NCBI GenBank assembly: GCA_045580485.1
Contig: JAZNNW010000129.1
Location: 1 to 64,000 of the forward strand
Direction: 5' to 3'
Length of the DNA: 64,000 nt
From: Avoscillospira sp045580485
GTDB taxonomy: Bacteria; Bacillota; Clostridia; Oscillospirales; Oscillospiraceae
Both the position numbers and the translations under genes were made by a program. Of this stretch, positions 27,356 through 35,719 are shown one piece after another. The first letter of the stretch is position 1. Every line of letters begins with the position of its first letter. The notes beneath the pieces were generated by a model. That model saw only the letters and a program-made list of their open reading frames with translations. It was not told the DNA's origin and did not search any database.

Positions 27356-27970
27356 ATGATGGATGAAAAAGCCCTCATCAGGCAAATATTGGCAGGAGAT
27401 CAGGATGCGTTTGCCCAGTTGGTGCAGACCTATCAGAAGCCTGTGTATAACCTTTGCCTGCGAATGGTATCCAATCCCACAGATGCGGAAGATCTGGCCC
27501 AGGAGGCCTTTGTGAAGGCCTGGCGGGGGTTGCGGTTTTACAAGCATGAAGCGGCGTTTTCTACATGGCTGTATCGATTGACTTCCAATGTCTGTATTGA
27601 CTTTCTGCGGAAACAGAAGCGGCAGAATACCATTTCTCTGACCATGGAAGAAGATGGCGAACAGGAACTGGAAGTGCCCGATACAGGGCCTTTGCCGGAG
27701 GAGCGGGTGCTCCACAGGGAAAAACAGCAGGCAGTTTCTGAAGCTATGGCACAGCTGGAGGAGGAATACCGTTTGGCTCTGACCTTGCGTGTGGTGAATG
27801 AACTGTCTTACGAACAAATCGCAGAGGTTCTGGACATCAAAGTGGGGACGGTCAAATCCCGCATTGCAAGAGCCAGAGAACGGCTGAGAAAGAACCTTCT
27901 TGAAAATGGGAACATTTTTGGGAATATTTCGTCCAATCAAACAGAGAGGAGGCGAGACCATGAAATGTGA
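27356..27970 (+). CDS. ECF-type RNA polymerase sigma factor
   Basis: 204-residue sigma-70 family factor of the extracytoplasmic-function group. Region 2 (about 20-90, with DAEDLAQEAFVKAW and STWLYRLTSN) and region 4 (about 130-180, with LSYEQIAEVLDIKVGTVKSRIARAR) are present. GAGGTGAG precedes the paired ATG at 27356/27359. The next gene is a zinc-finger anti-sigma factor overlapping by 11 bp, the usual pairing. Target genes unknown. Confidence 0.93.
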   Translation: MMDEKALIRQILAGDQDAFAQLVQTYQKPVYNLCLRMVSNPTDAEDLAQEAFVKAWRGLRFYKHEAAFSTWLYRLTSNVCIDFLRKQKRQNTISLTMEEDGEQELEVPDTGPLPEERVLHREKQQAVSEAMAQLEEEYRLALTLRVVNELSYEQIAEVLDIKVGTVKSRIARARERLRKNLLENGNIFGNISSNQTERRRDHEM

Positions 27971-28574
27971 AGATGCGCTGCTGCTCATCAGCGGTCATAT
28001 AGACGGGGAAAACACACCGCAAGAAGAACAACTGTTGCAGGAGCATTTGGCAGATTGTGAGGCTTGCAGAGCGGTTTTGCAGGCATACACAGAAGCGGAT
28101 ATGGGAATCGCCTCTTTGACCGAAGAAGCGCCTGCCGACCTGTGTGAGAAGGTCATGGCTTCCATCGGTGCACCGAAGAAAAAGCAAAGATGGCTGCCTG
28201 TGCTGGCGGCAGCGGCAGCTGTTGCACTGGTGATCGGTCTCGGCTCCGGTCATATGCCTGCGATGCAGCAGGAAGAAGCCGTGCCGATGGTGGCAAGAAC
28301 TATGGATGTGGAATTTGCAGAGCCTGCAAACTTCTTCCCGGAGATCAACGGTCAGATTCTTTCCGATGTCCGCAGAGCCTATGTGGTGGAAGTCTCTGAA
28401 CTGCTGCCGGAGATGGAGAACTGTCCTTATGAGGAATTGGAAGACGGCTCCTTGCTGTATTTGCTGCCCTCAATGGAAATGGCTGTGGAATTGAGCGAAA
28501 CATACGATCTGGAGCTGTTTTTCCATCAACAGGCAGAAAAAGCCTATGCTTTGCTGACCGTAAAGGGGGAGTGA
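27960..28574 (+). CDS. Membrane anti-sigma factor with zinc-finger (ZAS) domain
   Basis: 204-residue single-pass protein. Cytoplasmic ZAS domain with HLADCEAC (H-x3-C-x2-C) near residues 31-38, a membrane segment near 80-100 and an outer domain of about 100 residues. It should hold the upstream sigma factor inactive until a signal arrives. ATG 27960 follows GAGGAGG and overlaps the sigma gene. The signal is unknown. Confidence 0.88.
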   Translation: MKCEDALLLISGHIDGENTPQEEQLLQEHLADCEACRAVLQAYTEADMGIASLTEEAPADLCEKVMASIGAPKKKQRWLPVLAAAAAVALVIGLGSGHMPAMQQEEAVPMVARTMDVEFAEPANFFPEINGQILSDVRRAYVVEVSELLPEMENCPYEELEDGSLLYLLPSMEMAVELSETYDLELFFHQQAEKAYALLTVKGE

Positions 28575-28576
28575 TT

Positions 28577-29191
28577 GTGCTTAGGAATATCGTGTTTGAT
28601 ATGGGAAATGTGCTGCTCCGCTTTGAGCCGGATCTGTTTATTGAGGCGCTGGGTGTCACCGATCCCGAAGTTCACAGCCTGCTCAGGCGGGAAGTGTTTG
28701 GTTCTGTGGAATGGGTTTTGCAGGACTGGGGCACGCTGACAGAAGCAGAATCCTCTGAAATCGTCTGCGCCCGCCTGCCGGAAGAACTGCGGCAGATGGC
28801 AAGAGATTTGATCTTCCGCTGGGATGAGCCCATCCGACCCATTGCAGGCATGGCAGAACTGATCCGTGACTGCAAAGAAGCGGGACTGGGCATCTATTTG
28901 CTTTCCAATGCCTCTGTCCGCCTGCCGGAATACTGGCCCCATGTCCCCGGACAGGAATACTTTGACGGCATTGCCGTTTCGGGACTGCTGCACATGGTCA
29001 AGCCCATGCCGGAGATCTATCGCCATGTGCTGGATACATACGGTTTGAAGGCAGAGGAGTGCCTCTTTGTGGATGATATGCCATTGAATGTCTCCGGCGC
29101 TCTGCAGGTGGGCATGAAGGGCTTTGTCTTCCGTGGTGATGCTGATGGATTGCGGCAGGAACTGAAAAATCAAGGCGTTGCCCTTGCATAA
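28577..29191 (+). CDS. HAD-superfamily phosphatase (YihX-like)
   Basis: 204-residue HAD hydrolase. Motif I is FDMGNVL, the form in YihX-type sugar phosphatases, motif II LSNAS near 110, motif III Lys in MVKPMPEIY and motif IV VDDMPLN near 167. GTG 28577 with GGGGGAG upstream is the best start; an in-frame GTG at 28571 overlaps the ribosome site. Follows the anti-sigma gene directly. Substrate unknown. Confidence 0.85.
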   Translation: MLRNIVFDMGNVLLRFEPDLFIEALGVTDPEVHSLLRREVFGSVEWVLQDWGTLTEAESSEIVCARLPEELRQMARDLIFRWDEPIRPIAGMAELIRDCKEAGLGIYLLSNASVRLPEYWPHVPGQEYFDGIAVSGLLHMVKPMPEIYRHVLDTYGLKAEECLFVDDMPLNVSGALQVGMKGFVFRGDADGLRQELKNQGVALA

Positions 29192-29195
29192 AAAG

Positions 29196-29235
29196 GAAAA
29201 ACTCCTTTGTGCCGTTGGCACAAAGGAGTTTTTTG
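29196..29235. terminator. Bidirectional terminator after HAD gene
   Basis: AAAACTCCTTTGTGCC / GGCACAAAGGAGTTTT stem with T-run, between the HAD gene and the convergent pseudogene. Confidence 0.9.
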
Positions 29236-29239
29236 AATA

Positions 29240-29690
29240 TCATTCTTCCGGAAGAAGCTCAGCTTGACGGGCAACGCGGGCCATTTCTTTTCGGCTCTGT
29301 TTCAGGGCAATGGTCTGCATGACAATGACCACAGCCATCAAAACGGTGAATACGGCAAAGGCCAGCTTATAGTCGCCAAAAATATCGTAGCATACATTTC
29401 CGAAGGGAGAACCGATGGCAAAGCCTGCATAGTTGGCTGCTGCATAGCAGCCGACTATTTTATCAAAGCTCTTGTCGCCAAAGAATTCGGAGGCGAAGAT
29501 CGGCAGCATAACGGTTTCCAGAGGCATGGCAAGATTGTTGATGGGCATCCGAATCCAAGCCAAAGCCTGTCCGGCGGGTGTATTACTTAAAAATATAAAC
29601 CGATACAGTAGAAAACATGGCACAGCCCAGACTGACAAACAACGGCAGCTTGATGCCAAAACGGTCGTTCTTGCAAAATTGCGTGAAGTT
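29240..29690 (-). pseudogene. MFS transporter remnant (C-terminal part, frameshifted)
   Basis: The last ~95 residues read as the end of a major-facilitator protein (membrane segments around SFDKIVGCYAAANYAGFAIG and LAFAVFTVLMAVVIVM, then a charged tail). Just upstream the reading switches frame near 29590: RFGIKLPLFVSLGCAMFS, a plausible membrane segment, lies in another frame and ends at a stop. Nothing further upstream matches a transporter. So at least one frameshift and a 5' deletion. A perfect inverted repeat sits at the truncated end. Confidence 0.75.
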
Positions 29691-29694
29691 TTGA

Positions 29695-29737
29695 ATACTG
29701 CTACATATTGAAATGCGATTTCAATATGTAGCAGTAT
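29695..29737. repeat. Perfect 20-bp inverted repeat
   Basis: ATACTGCTACATATTGAAAT, 3-base loop GCG, and its exact complement. AT-rich. It lies at the broken end of the MFS remnant, next to ssrA. Could be the trace of a small mobile element or a cruciform/terminator structure. Confidence 0.7.
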
Positions 29738-29764
29738 TTTGAGTCCGGTAGTTTGAATGTCATA

Positions 29765-29800
29765 CAAAAAGAAAAAGAACGCAAACAGTTTGTTCGCGTC
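29765..29800 (-). terminator. Terminator of tmRNA
   Basis: Minus strand: stem CGCGAACA / TGTTTGCG with loop AAC followed by TTCTTTTTCTTTTT, just past the tmRNA 3' end. Confidence 0.85.
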
Positions 29801-29806
29801 CTTCTT

Positions 29807-30159
29807 TGGTGGAGATGATGGGAATCGAACCCATGTCCGAAAATAACTTGACAGGACTTTCTTCGGGCGGAGTTTGTTATTTAAATTCCCTTACCATGGC
29901 GTGAACAAACACACTCCACAGCTTGGTAGAGTCATTATGCATGGGCGAGTCAACTCTTTCCCGCCGCACGGTCACCACTCAAATCACACCCAAGCCCGGC
30001 TCGTGGTCCTTCCGGGGAGGATGGGCCGCTAATTAAGCAGCAGCCAGAACAGAGTTATTTCTGTCAGTTAATTTTAAAAGAATTGCCCGGTTTAAAGAGG
30101 TCAGACACCTCTGCCCGCTTATCCAGCCTCACTATCCCCGTCGAAACCAGTGCATCCCC
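29807..30159 (-). ncRNA. ssrA: tmRNA (ssrA)
   Basis: Transfer-messenger RNA for ribosome rescue, about 353 nt. The tRNA-like ends pair: 5' GGGGATG with 3' CATCTCC followed by an encoded ACCA; the T-loop GGTTCGATTCC is near the 3' end and CTGGTTTCGACGGGGAT near the 5' end. The tag reading frame ends ...NNSVLAAA then TAA (stop 30033-30035); if the resume codon is GAC at 30065 the tag is DRNNSVLAAA, but the resume codon is inferred. smpB, its protein partner, is two genes upstream. Confidence 0.95.
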
Positions 30160-30162
30160 ATG

Positions 30163-30188
30163 TAGGGGGCGAGTCAACTCGCCCCGTA
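30163..30188 (-). terminator. Palindromic hairpin between ppi and tmRNA
   Basis: GGGGCGAGT / ACTCGCCCC with a 2-base loop. Probably ends or shields the smpB-ppi transcript before ssrA; no T-run, so it may instead be an RNA processing or regulatory structure. Confidence 0.5.
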
Positions 30189-30195
30189 GAAAGCA

Positions 30196-30735
30196 TTAGA
30201 AGCGACCGTAGGGATCCTTCAGTTTTTCAGGTTCGGGATACTCTTCGCCGAAAGTCTCCACAGTGATGGAGGCGATCTTTTGCTCGGTGAGAGGACGATC
30301 CTGCATATTGGTCTTGACGGCTGCGATGGCATCCACCACATCCATGCCCTCGGTGACCATGCCAAAAGCGGCATACTGACCGTCCAGGAAGTCGCCGTCT
30401 TCATGCATGATGAAGAACTGGCTGCCTGCGGAGTTGGGGGACTGGGCTCTTGCCATGGACAGGACGCCACGCTTGTGGGTCAGGGGGTTGGCAACGCCAT
30501 TGAGCTTGAATTCACCCTTGATGCAGTAGCCGGGACCACCGGTGCCGGTGCCCTGAGGGCAGCCGCCCTGGATCATAAAGCCGGAGATGACCCGATGGAA
30601 GATCAGACCGTTGTAGTAGCCCTTATTGGCCAGAGAGATGAAATTCCGTACGGACTGAGGAGCGATCTCGGGGTACAGCTCAGCGACGATCTTGCCGCCG
30701 TTGGCCATTTCAATTGTAACAACAGGATTTGCCAT
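30196..30735 (-). CDS. Cyclophilin-type peptidyl-prolyl cis-trans isomerase
   Basis: 179-residue cyclophilin that speeds prolyl isomerisation during folding; no signal peptide, so cytoplasmic. FHRVISGFMIQGGCPQGTG holds the catalytic Arg and the family signature (near 47-65) and MARAQSPNSAGSQFFI the substrate-binding region. I chose ATG 30735 because AAAGGA directly abuts the earlier in-frame ATG 30744 and is 9 bases from 30735. It starts 1 bp after the smpB stop. Confidence 0.93.
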   Translation of the reverse strand: MANPVVTIEMANGGKIVAELYPEIAPQSVRNFISLANKGYYNGLIFHRVISGFMIQGGCPQGTGTGGPGYCIKGEFKLNGVANPLTHKRGVLSMARAQSPNSAGSQFFIMHEDGDFLDGQYAAFGMVTEGMDVVDAIAAVKTNMQDRPLTEQKIASITVETFGEEYPEPEKLKDPYGRF

Positions 30736-30736
30736 A

Positions 30737-31201
30737 TCAAACATTCCTTTCTTTCAAGGCACGGTCCATCTGCCGTTTGGCATCCTTTTTGGCCGCATCC
30801 TCGCGTTTGTCATAGAGTTTTTTGCCCTTGGCAAGGGCGATTTCCACCTTCACCAGGGAACCCCGGAGATAAACTGACAGGGGAATGAGGGCGTAGCCGT
30901 CCTGCTTGACCTTGCCGAAGAGGTGGTTGATCTCACGCTTATGCATCAGCAGCCGTCGGGGACGCAGGGGGTCTTTGTTGAAGATATTACCCTGCTCATA
31001 GGGACTGATGTGCATCTGCTTGATCCAGAGTTCTCCGTCCTTGATCTGGCACCAGGCTTCTTTCAGATGCATGGTACCTTTGCGGATGGATTTGACCTCT
31101 GTGCCGAACAGCTCGATGCCGGCTTCAAATTTGTCTTCCACGAAATATTCATGATAAGCCTTGTTGTTTTTGGCAATGATTTTGATGCTGTCTTTCGCCA
31201 T
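30737..31201 (-). CDS. smpB: SsrA-binding protein SmpB
   Basis: 154-residue RNA-binding partner of tmRNA in trans-translation. Typical N-terminal half (NKKAYHEYFVEDKFEAGI, with GTEVKSIR), LIPLSVYLRG in the middle, and a basic C-terminal tail (KREDAAKKDAKRQMDR) that enters the empty mRNA channel. GAGGTG precedes the ATG. Cotranscribed with ppi toward ssrA. Confidence 0.96.
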   Translation of the reverse strand: MAKDSIKIIAKNNKAYHEYFVEDKFEAGIELFGTEVKSIRKGTMHLKEAWCQIKDGELWIKQMHISPYEQGNIFNKDPLRPRRLLMHKREINHLFGKVKQDGYALIPLSVYLRGSLVKVEIALAKGKKLYDKREDAAKKDAKRQMDRALKERNV

Positions 31202-31290
31202 GCCGGTTCACCTCGCTGGAACATCAGTATAACATATTTCCCCGAAAATGAAAAGAGCAAACAGGAAATTTCCATGGTGGAACATACCAC

Positions 31291-31337
31291 TTGCAATTAT
31301 CGAACAAATGTGCTAATATAAAACAAACAAATGTTCG
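31291..31337 (+). promoter_or_regulatory. SOS-controlled promoter of dinB operon: two LexA-type boxes
   Basis: Promoter TTGCAA (31291-31296), 17-bp spacer, TAATAT (31314-31319). Two 14-bp sites resemble the Firmicute SOS box CGAACNNNNGTTCG: CGAACAAATGTGCT (31301-31314) in the spacer and CAAACAAATGTTCG (31324-31337) just after the -10. LexA binding at either would block transcription. Family knowledge: dinB genes are often in the SOS regulon. Confidence 0.75.
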
Positions 31338-31349
31338 AGGTGAGAAGCG

Positions 31350-31619
31350 ATGGACTGTGAAAATCTGCCCATTCAGGTCATCGTCCATTGCGATGCCCAA
31401 GGGGAACTGCGACCGCTGCGGTTTCGGTATGAAGACCAGCAGCATCAGATCCACACCATTCAGGTGGAACAGGTCACAGACAGCCGGAAAGTGGAATTCG
31501 TGGGAATTGAGGCGATTTTATACCTGTGTAAGGCCCAAGTAGACGGCAAAGAACACCTGTACGAACTGAAATATACGGTACAGACCCATAAATGGGTGTT
31601 GTTCCGGCAGATTTATTGA
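31350..31619 (+). CDS. Hypothetical protein in dinB operon (89 aa)
   Basis: 89-residue soluble protein with no recognised domain. It looks beta-rich (LRPLRFRYEDQQHQIHTIQVEQV) and has no membrane segment. GAGGTGAG precedes ATG 31350. It lies 8 bp before dinB behind the SOS boxes, so it should be DNA-damage-inducible. It is not YolD, the known small partner of Bacillus UvrX-type polymerases, as far as I can see. Confidence 0.8.
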   Translation: MDCENLPIQVIVHCDAQGELRPLRFRYEDQQHQIHTIQVEQVTDSRKVEFVGIEAILYLCKAQVDGKEHLYELKYTVQTHKWVLFRQIY

Positions 31620-31627
31620 GGTCGGTC

Positions 31628-32869
31628 ATGGCGGAGAAGATTATTTTTCATATCGATGTGAATAGTGCCTTTCTCTCCTGGACGGCTGCTTATCGGTGCA
31701 AAGTATTGGGGGAGGCGTTTGACCTGCGGGAAGTGCCGTCGGTCATTGCGGGGCAGAAGGACTCTCGGCGAAGTATCGTTCTGGCCAAAAGTACGCCGGC
31801 GAAGAAATATGGCATCAAAACAGGGGAACCTCTTGGGATGGCACGGGAGAAATGTCCCAATTTGCAGGTGGCGGAGCCGGATTATGACCTGTATCTGTCT
31901 GCCTCCCGGAAGCTAATGGAGCTGTTGCGGCAGGTGTCGCCCTTGGTGGAGCAGTTTTCCGTTGATGAAGCATGGGTGGATATGACCGGTACCCAGCGGC
32001 TCTACGGCAGCCCTGTATTTGCTGCCCAATGGCTGAAAGACCGCATTTACCAGGAGCTGGGTTTTACAGTGAATATTGGCGTTTCTTCCAATAAAATGCT
32101 GGCAAAAATGGCAGGAGAACTGGAAAAACCCAACAAGGTCATAACTTTGTTCCCTTGGGAAATGGAGAAAAAACTGTGGCCGTTACCTGTCCGGGAGCTG
32201 TTTTATGTGGGCAAAGCCACAGAGGATAAGCTGCACCGTATGGGCATTTATACCATCGGTCAGCTGGCAAAAGCAGACCCCGGAGAGCTGCGGAAGAAAC
32301 TCTATAAACATGGCGAGACCATCTGGCATTTGGCCAACGGACGCAATGCAGACCCGGTGCTGCCGGAACTGCCGGAAAATAAAGGCTATGGCAATGCTAT
32401 GACCACCCCACGGGATGTGACGGATCTGGCCTATGCCCAGCAGGTGCTGCTGAGCCTTTGTGAAACGGTGGCGGCACGGATGCGGCGGGATGGACAGACC
32501 GGTCGGTGTGTGTCTCTGCAATGGCGCACAGCCCAGTTTGAGAATTTTTCCAGTCAGCGGCAGCTTCCTTCAGCCACAAACAGTACCACAGAGATCTACG
32601 AGGCAGCCTGTGGGATTTTGGAACAGGTGTGGGATAAAAAGACACCCCTGCGGCAGCTGGGTGTCCAGCTGAGCAGGGTGTCTCATGAGCCTTATCGGCA
32701 GTATAGCATGTTTGATACCAGACGGTTTGATAAACTGGAAAAGCTGGATACAGCCATAGATGCCATCCGGGAGAAGTTTGGCGAGGAAGCTGTTTGCCGA
32801 GCATCTGTGCTTTCTTTCCAGGATCCCAGAAAAGGCTCCCGATCTGTGGCTTTTCATGTCCAGCTGTAA
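31628..32869 (+). CDS. dinB: Y-family DNA polymerase IV
   Basis: 413-residue translesion polymerase. FHIDVNSAFLSW at the N-terminus carries the first catalytic Asp and FSVDEAWVDMTG (near 105) the Asp-Glu pair; little-finger domain in the last third. ATG 31628 follows GAGGTCGG. Second gene of the SOS-boxed operon. The stop overlaps the convergent DUF1294 gene by 16 bp. Confidence 0.93.
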   Translation: MAEKIIFHIDVNSAFLSWTAAYRCKVLGEAFDLREVPSVIAGQKDSRRSIVLAKSTPAKKYGIKTGEPLGMAREKCPNLQVAEPDYDLYLSASRKLMELLRQVSPLVEQFSVDEAWVDMTGTQRLYGSPVFAAQWLKDRIYQELGFTVNIGVSSNKMLAKMAGELEKPNKVITLFPWEMEKKLWPLPVRELFYVGKATEDKLHRMGIYTIGQLAKADPGELRKKLYKHGETIWHLANGRNADPVLPELPENKGYGNAMTTPRDVTDLAYAQQVLLSLCETVAARMRRDGQTGRCVSLQWRTAQFENFSSQRQLPSATNSTTEIYEAACGILEQVWDKKTPLRQLGVQLSRVSHEPYRQYSMFDTRRFDKLEKLDTAIDAIREKFGEEAVCRASVLSFQDPRKGSRSVAFHVQL

Positions 32870-33102
32870 AGGAAAATGCCCATCTGAAGCAGCAGAATCA
32901 CTGGCAGACCGATGGAGAAAAGCGGTTTTCTGGTCTTATGGCGAAAAAATACCATGCCGCAAATGATACCAAGGCTACCGCCAAGAATACCGATGCCTAA
33001 AAGCACCTTTTCCGGGATACGGAATTGATGCTTTTGGGCTTTTCTTTTGTCAATCAGCATAAGAAGGCAGGCTGCTGCATTGATTAAAATAAGGTAGAGC
33101 AT
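32854..33102 (-). CDS. DUF1294 small membrane protein
   Basis: 82-residue protein with three hydrophobic segments (about 1-17, 32-50, 62-80) and the family motif DKRKAQKHQFRIPE between the first two; GGSLGIICGMVFFRHKTRKP is also typical of DUF1294. Function unknown. AAAGGATG precedes the ATG. Divergent from the next lipoprotein gene with only 25 bp between. Confidence 0.85.
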   Translation of the reverse strand: MLYLILINAAACLLMLIDKRKAQKHQFRIPEKVLLGIGILGGSLGIICGMVFFRHKTRKPLFSIGLPVILLLQMGIFLYSWT

Positions 33103-33127
33103 AAATCATCCTTTCGGAGGTGGCGAC

Positions 33128-33622
33128 ATGAAACTTTTGGTGTTGATTTCTCTTATTTTGGTACTAAGCGGCTGCAGCTTACAGACCGCAGCATGGGAAA
33201 CCGTCACAGACAGTGTATCCCAACAGAAACAGGCAGCTTATGATATTACAGTTGGTCTGTCGGAGAGTGCTCTGACAGACCAGACGGATCTATGCAGTCG
33301 ATACGAAACCCAGTCCTTGCAGGTAGAAACGCAGATCTTTCAGGCGGCAGATCTGAATGGGGCAGTTCGATACCTCAGCGGTTTCGAGGCGGAAAAACTG
33401 ACGATTTTGCAGACAAGCCGCTTTGATCTGCCGGAATATCAGTTCGCATGGTACAGCCAGACGGAAGAGGGCGGCAGACTGTATCGAGCCGATTTGGTTA
33501 TGGACGGAATGAATTGCTATGCAGTGGTGTGCAGCTTCCCGGAACAGGCAGGGGAGTCCGCGTGGACAGAAGCAAGACAGGTCTTTTCTTCCTTTGGACT
33601 GTCGCCTACGGAACTGGTATAA
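33128..33622 (+). CDS. Small predicted lipoprotein
   Basis: 164 residues. N-terminal signal with lipobox LVLSGCS, lipidated Cys near residue 16; the rest is soluble and of no family known to me. CGGAGGTGG precedes the ATG. No obvious partner; convergent with the phosphatase gene. Confidence 0.78.
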   Translation: MKLLVLISLILVLSGCSLQTAAWETVTDSVSQQKQAAYDITVGLSESALTDQTDLCSRYETQSLQVETQIFQAADLNGAVRYLSGFEAEKLTILQTSRFDLPEYQFAWYSQTEEGGRLYRADLVMDGMNCYAVVCSFPEQAGESAWTEARQVFSSFGLSPTELV

Positions 33623-33642
33623 AGGAAGCAGATCGTATCCTC

Positions 33643-34092
33643 TTACAGCAGTTTGTTGAGAAGTGCAATGCAGCCTGCGGTCACATCATTCCAGGTGGCG
33701 TCAAAATCGCCGGTGTACCAAGGATCAGCAACGCTTCGACTGCTGTCGGCGTGCTCCAGTAACAGAGACACTTTGCCTTCGGGATCGCTGCCGATAATGC
33801 GGTCCAGATAACGAAGGTTGGAGGTATCCATGCAAATCAGATAGTCATAGTGGGCATAGTCAGATTTGGTTACCTGACGGGCGAATTTACCATCACAGGA
33901 AATACCGTTTTCAGCCAGCTTTCTTCTGGCAGGCGGATAGACCGGATTTCCTAACTCCTCACGGCTGACAGCAGCGGAGGCAATCTCAAACCGGTCAGCA
34001 ACACCGGCCTTTTTCACCAAATCCTTCATAACAAACTCAGCCATAGGGCTGCGGCAGATATTGCCGTGGCATACGAAAAGAATTTTAATCAT
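33643..34092 (-). CDS. Low-molecular-weight protein-tyrosine phosphatase
   Basis: 149-residue enzyme. The catalytic P-loop CHGNICRS (C-x5-R-S) is at residues 8-15 and the acid Asp lies in DPWYTGDF near 120. ATG 34092 has AAGGTG 9 bases upstream; GTG 34104 is also in frame. The first 31 bases of the gene match a repeat at 44971-45001, showing that mobile elements integrate exactly at its start codon. Its natural promoter is therefore displaced, and any promoter now comes from the element. Confidence 0.92.
   Translation of the reverse strand: MIKILFVCHGNICRSPMAEFVMKDLVKKAGVADRFEIASAAVSREELGNPVYPPARRKLAENGISCDGKFARQVTKSDYAHYDYLICMDTSNLRYLDRIIGSDPEGKVSLLLEHADSSRSVADPWYTGDFDATWNDVTAGCIALLNKLL
34062..34092. 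repeat. Attachment site (left copy) of element 1
   Basis: 31-bp core TGCCGTGGCA...TTTTAATCAT, identical to 44971-45001 over the outer 10 bases on each side and diverged in the middle (5 of 11). It lies within the first codons of the phosphatase gene. Confidence 0.75.
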
Positions 34093-34228
34093 ATATAAAA
34101 TCACCTTAAAATGTGTAAATTTTCTTGTTATTTCAATGTTTTCTTTACTTTTTGAACGAATAATTTCTTGTCTGTTTTCTGAGTGAACTTATAAATCTAC
34201 ATAAATCTTTATAACTTTTCTCGCAAAT

Positions 34229-34258
34229 GGTGTCAAATTGGTGTCAGTTTTGGTGTCA
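34229..34258. repeat. GGTGTCA direct repeats (left arm sites)
   Basis: Three copies of GGTGTCA at 34229, 34240 and 34252, spaced 11-12 bp. Two copies with the same spacing lie inside the right end (44889, 44900). Probable integrase arm-binding sites. Confidence 0.65.
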
Positions 34259-34285
34259 GCTAAAACGGGAAAAGATTCTTTGATT

Positions 34286-35446
34286 TCAGCGATTTGCGGC
34301 AATCTTTGCGTGCGCTTTTTCGGCGGCAACATAGCTGGAATGGGTGTAGGTGTTGAGTGTAGTATAAGCATCAGCGTGTCCCATAAGGTATTGCAGGTTT
34401 TTGATCTCCATTCCCGCATTTGCCATCTCAGTACAAAAGGTATGGCGCAACACATGAGGCGTAATTGAAGGTAATTTGTCATCGTGACTCTTATTGTAGT
34501 TGTCGATGATCCGCTTCATTGCGTGTTCCAAATGTCCTGCAACTTTCGGTTTTCCGTCCTTGTCCAAGAAGAGAAAACCAGAATGCCCATTTATCAGCAT
34601 TTCGACCTTCGGTGTCTTGCGGTTTTGAATCACATTCTGAAATGCCTGATACACTGCACCATCCATCGGAACATAGCGTTCTCCACTGTCAGTTTTGGGT
34701 TTTTCAATATAATACTCACAGTTTCGGGTGCGTGTGAGCTGCCGCTCTACTCTGATTCTGCGTTCTTTGAAGTCAATATCCGACTTAGTAAGGCCGTACA
34801 ATTCAGAGATTCTAAGGCCAGTCCCAAGCAGTATAATGATTTCGTCATAGTATCTTCTGCGGCATTTATCGCCTAAGACATATGCCAGATACTTTTCCTT
34901 TTCCTCTTGGCTGAGAGCCTTGCGGGTTACAGAATCATTAGGGACAACATCAACCACACGGAAAGAAAATGGATTGCGGCGAACAATGTCATCCTCAACC
35001 GCCATCTCAAACGCTGGTCTAAGTACGCCTCGTACTGTGGTTATGGAACTGTACTTATACCCATCATCATGCAGTTTTATAAACCACTGCTTTGCATCAG
35101 AAGGCTTTATGTCCTTTATCTGACGATAGGCAAAATCCTCCTTCTTCAGAAGGTTGAGTACAAAATTATATCCAACCTTGGTATTATAGCGTACACCCTG
35201 ACGCTGAGGAATGTAGCGTTCCACCAATGCAAGCACAGTAATTGATCCTGCTGCATAGTCAATACCGTCCTGAAGGTCACGCTGAATCAGTTGCTCCTTT
35301 TCTCGCAATTCGGTTAGTGTCTGAGCGTAGATACATTTCCGATTACCCCGATTGTCCATGTAGCGGTACATATATCTGCCGTCAGAACGATAGCTTTCAC
35401 CGTCTTTTAGAATCCTTCCTTTTTTATCCTTGCGCTTTTCAGACAA
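34286..35446 (-). CDS. Tyrosine-type integrase of element 1
   Basis: 386-residue site-specific recombinase like Tn916-family Int. N-terminal AP2-like arm-binding part, SAM-like core-binding domain (about 75-165) and catalytic domain with Arg in GTGLRISEL, HVLRHTF (H-x2-R) near 335, LMGHAD and the nucleophile Tyr in LNTYTH. Placed 194 bp from the att repeat, with GGTGTCA arm-type repeats between. Homologous to the second integrase at 45.2 kb, in the same orientation. Confidence 0.94.
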   Translation of the reverse strand: MSEKRKDKKGRILKDGESYRSDGRYMYRYMDNRGNRKCIYAQTLTELREKEQLIQRDLQDGIDYAAGSITVLALVERYIPQRQGVRYNTKVGYNFVLNLLKKEDFAYRQIKDIKPSDAKQWFIKLHDDGYKYSSITTVRGVLRPAFEMAVEDDIVRRNPFSFRVVDVVPNDSVTRKALSQEEKEKYLAYVLGDKCRRRYYDEIIILLGTGLRISELYGLTKSDIDFKERRIRVERQLTRTRNCEYYIEKPKTDSGERYVPMDGAVYQAFQNVIQNRKTPKVEMLINGHSGFLFLDKDGKPKVAGHLEHAMKRIIDNYNKSHDDKLPSITPHVLRHTFCTEMANAGMEIKNLQYLMGHADAYTTLNTYTHSSYVAAEKAHAKIAANR

Positions 35447-35524
35447 TTTTCAACTCTCTCCTTTCTGGAAAAGCGCCCGATATGGTAAGGACATTCTACC
35501 ACATCGGAGTCCTTTTTTCCATAT

Positions 35525-35719
35525 TCAGATTGAGTATGCGGCATTAAAATAACTCTCGCATTGCTTGCGCTTGATAAGCCTTTTATTACCCACCCAAAGG
35601 ACAAACTTACACTTGCCATCGTTGGTGATCTCTCTAAGTTTGTTAATACCTACGCCAAAATAAGCTGCGGCCTCTTCCAGCGTCAGGTTTGCTTTCTCCC
35701 ACACGGGAACATTGATCAT
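35525..35719 (-). CDS. Excisionase-like DNA-binding protein
   Basis: 64-residue protein with a winged-helix MerR-like fold expected from TLEEAAAYFGVGINKLREI; resembles Tn916 Xis. AAGGAGG precedes the ATG. It lies immediately upstream of int, as in other elements of this type, and would steer the integrase toward excision. Confidence 0.85.
   Translation of the reverse strand: MINVPVWEKANLTLEEAAAYFGVGINKLREITNDGKCKFVLWVGNKRLIKRKQCESYFNAAYSI

Noticed and set aside
26366..27988. 540-codon minus-strand frame
   Set aside because: Antisense to dusB and the sigma factor gene; no domain visible.
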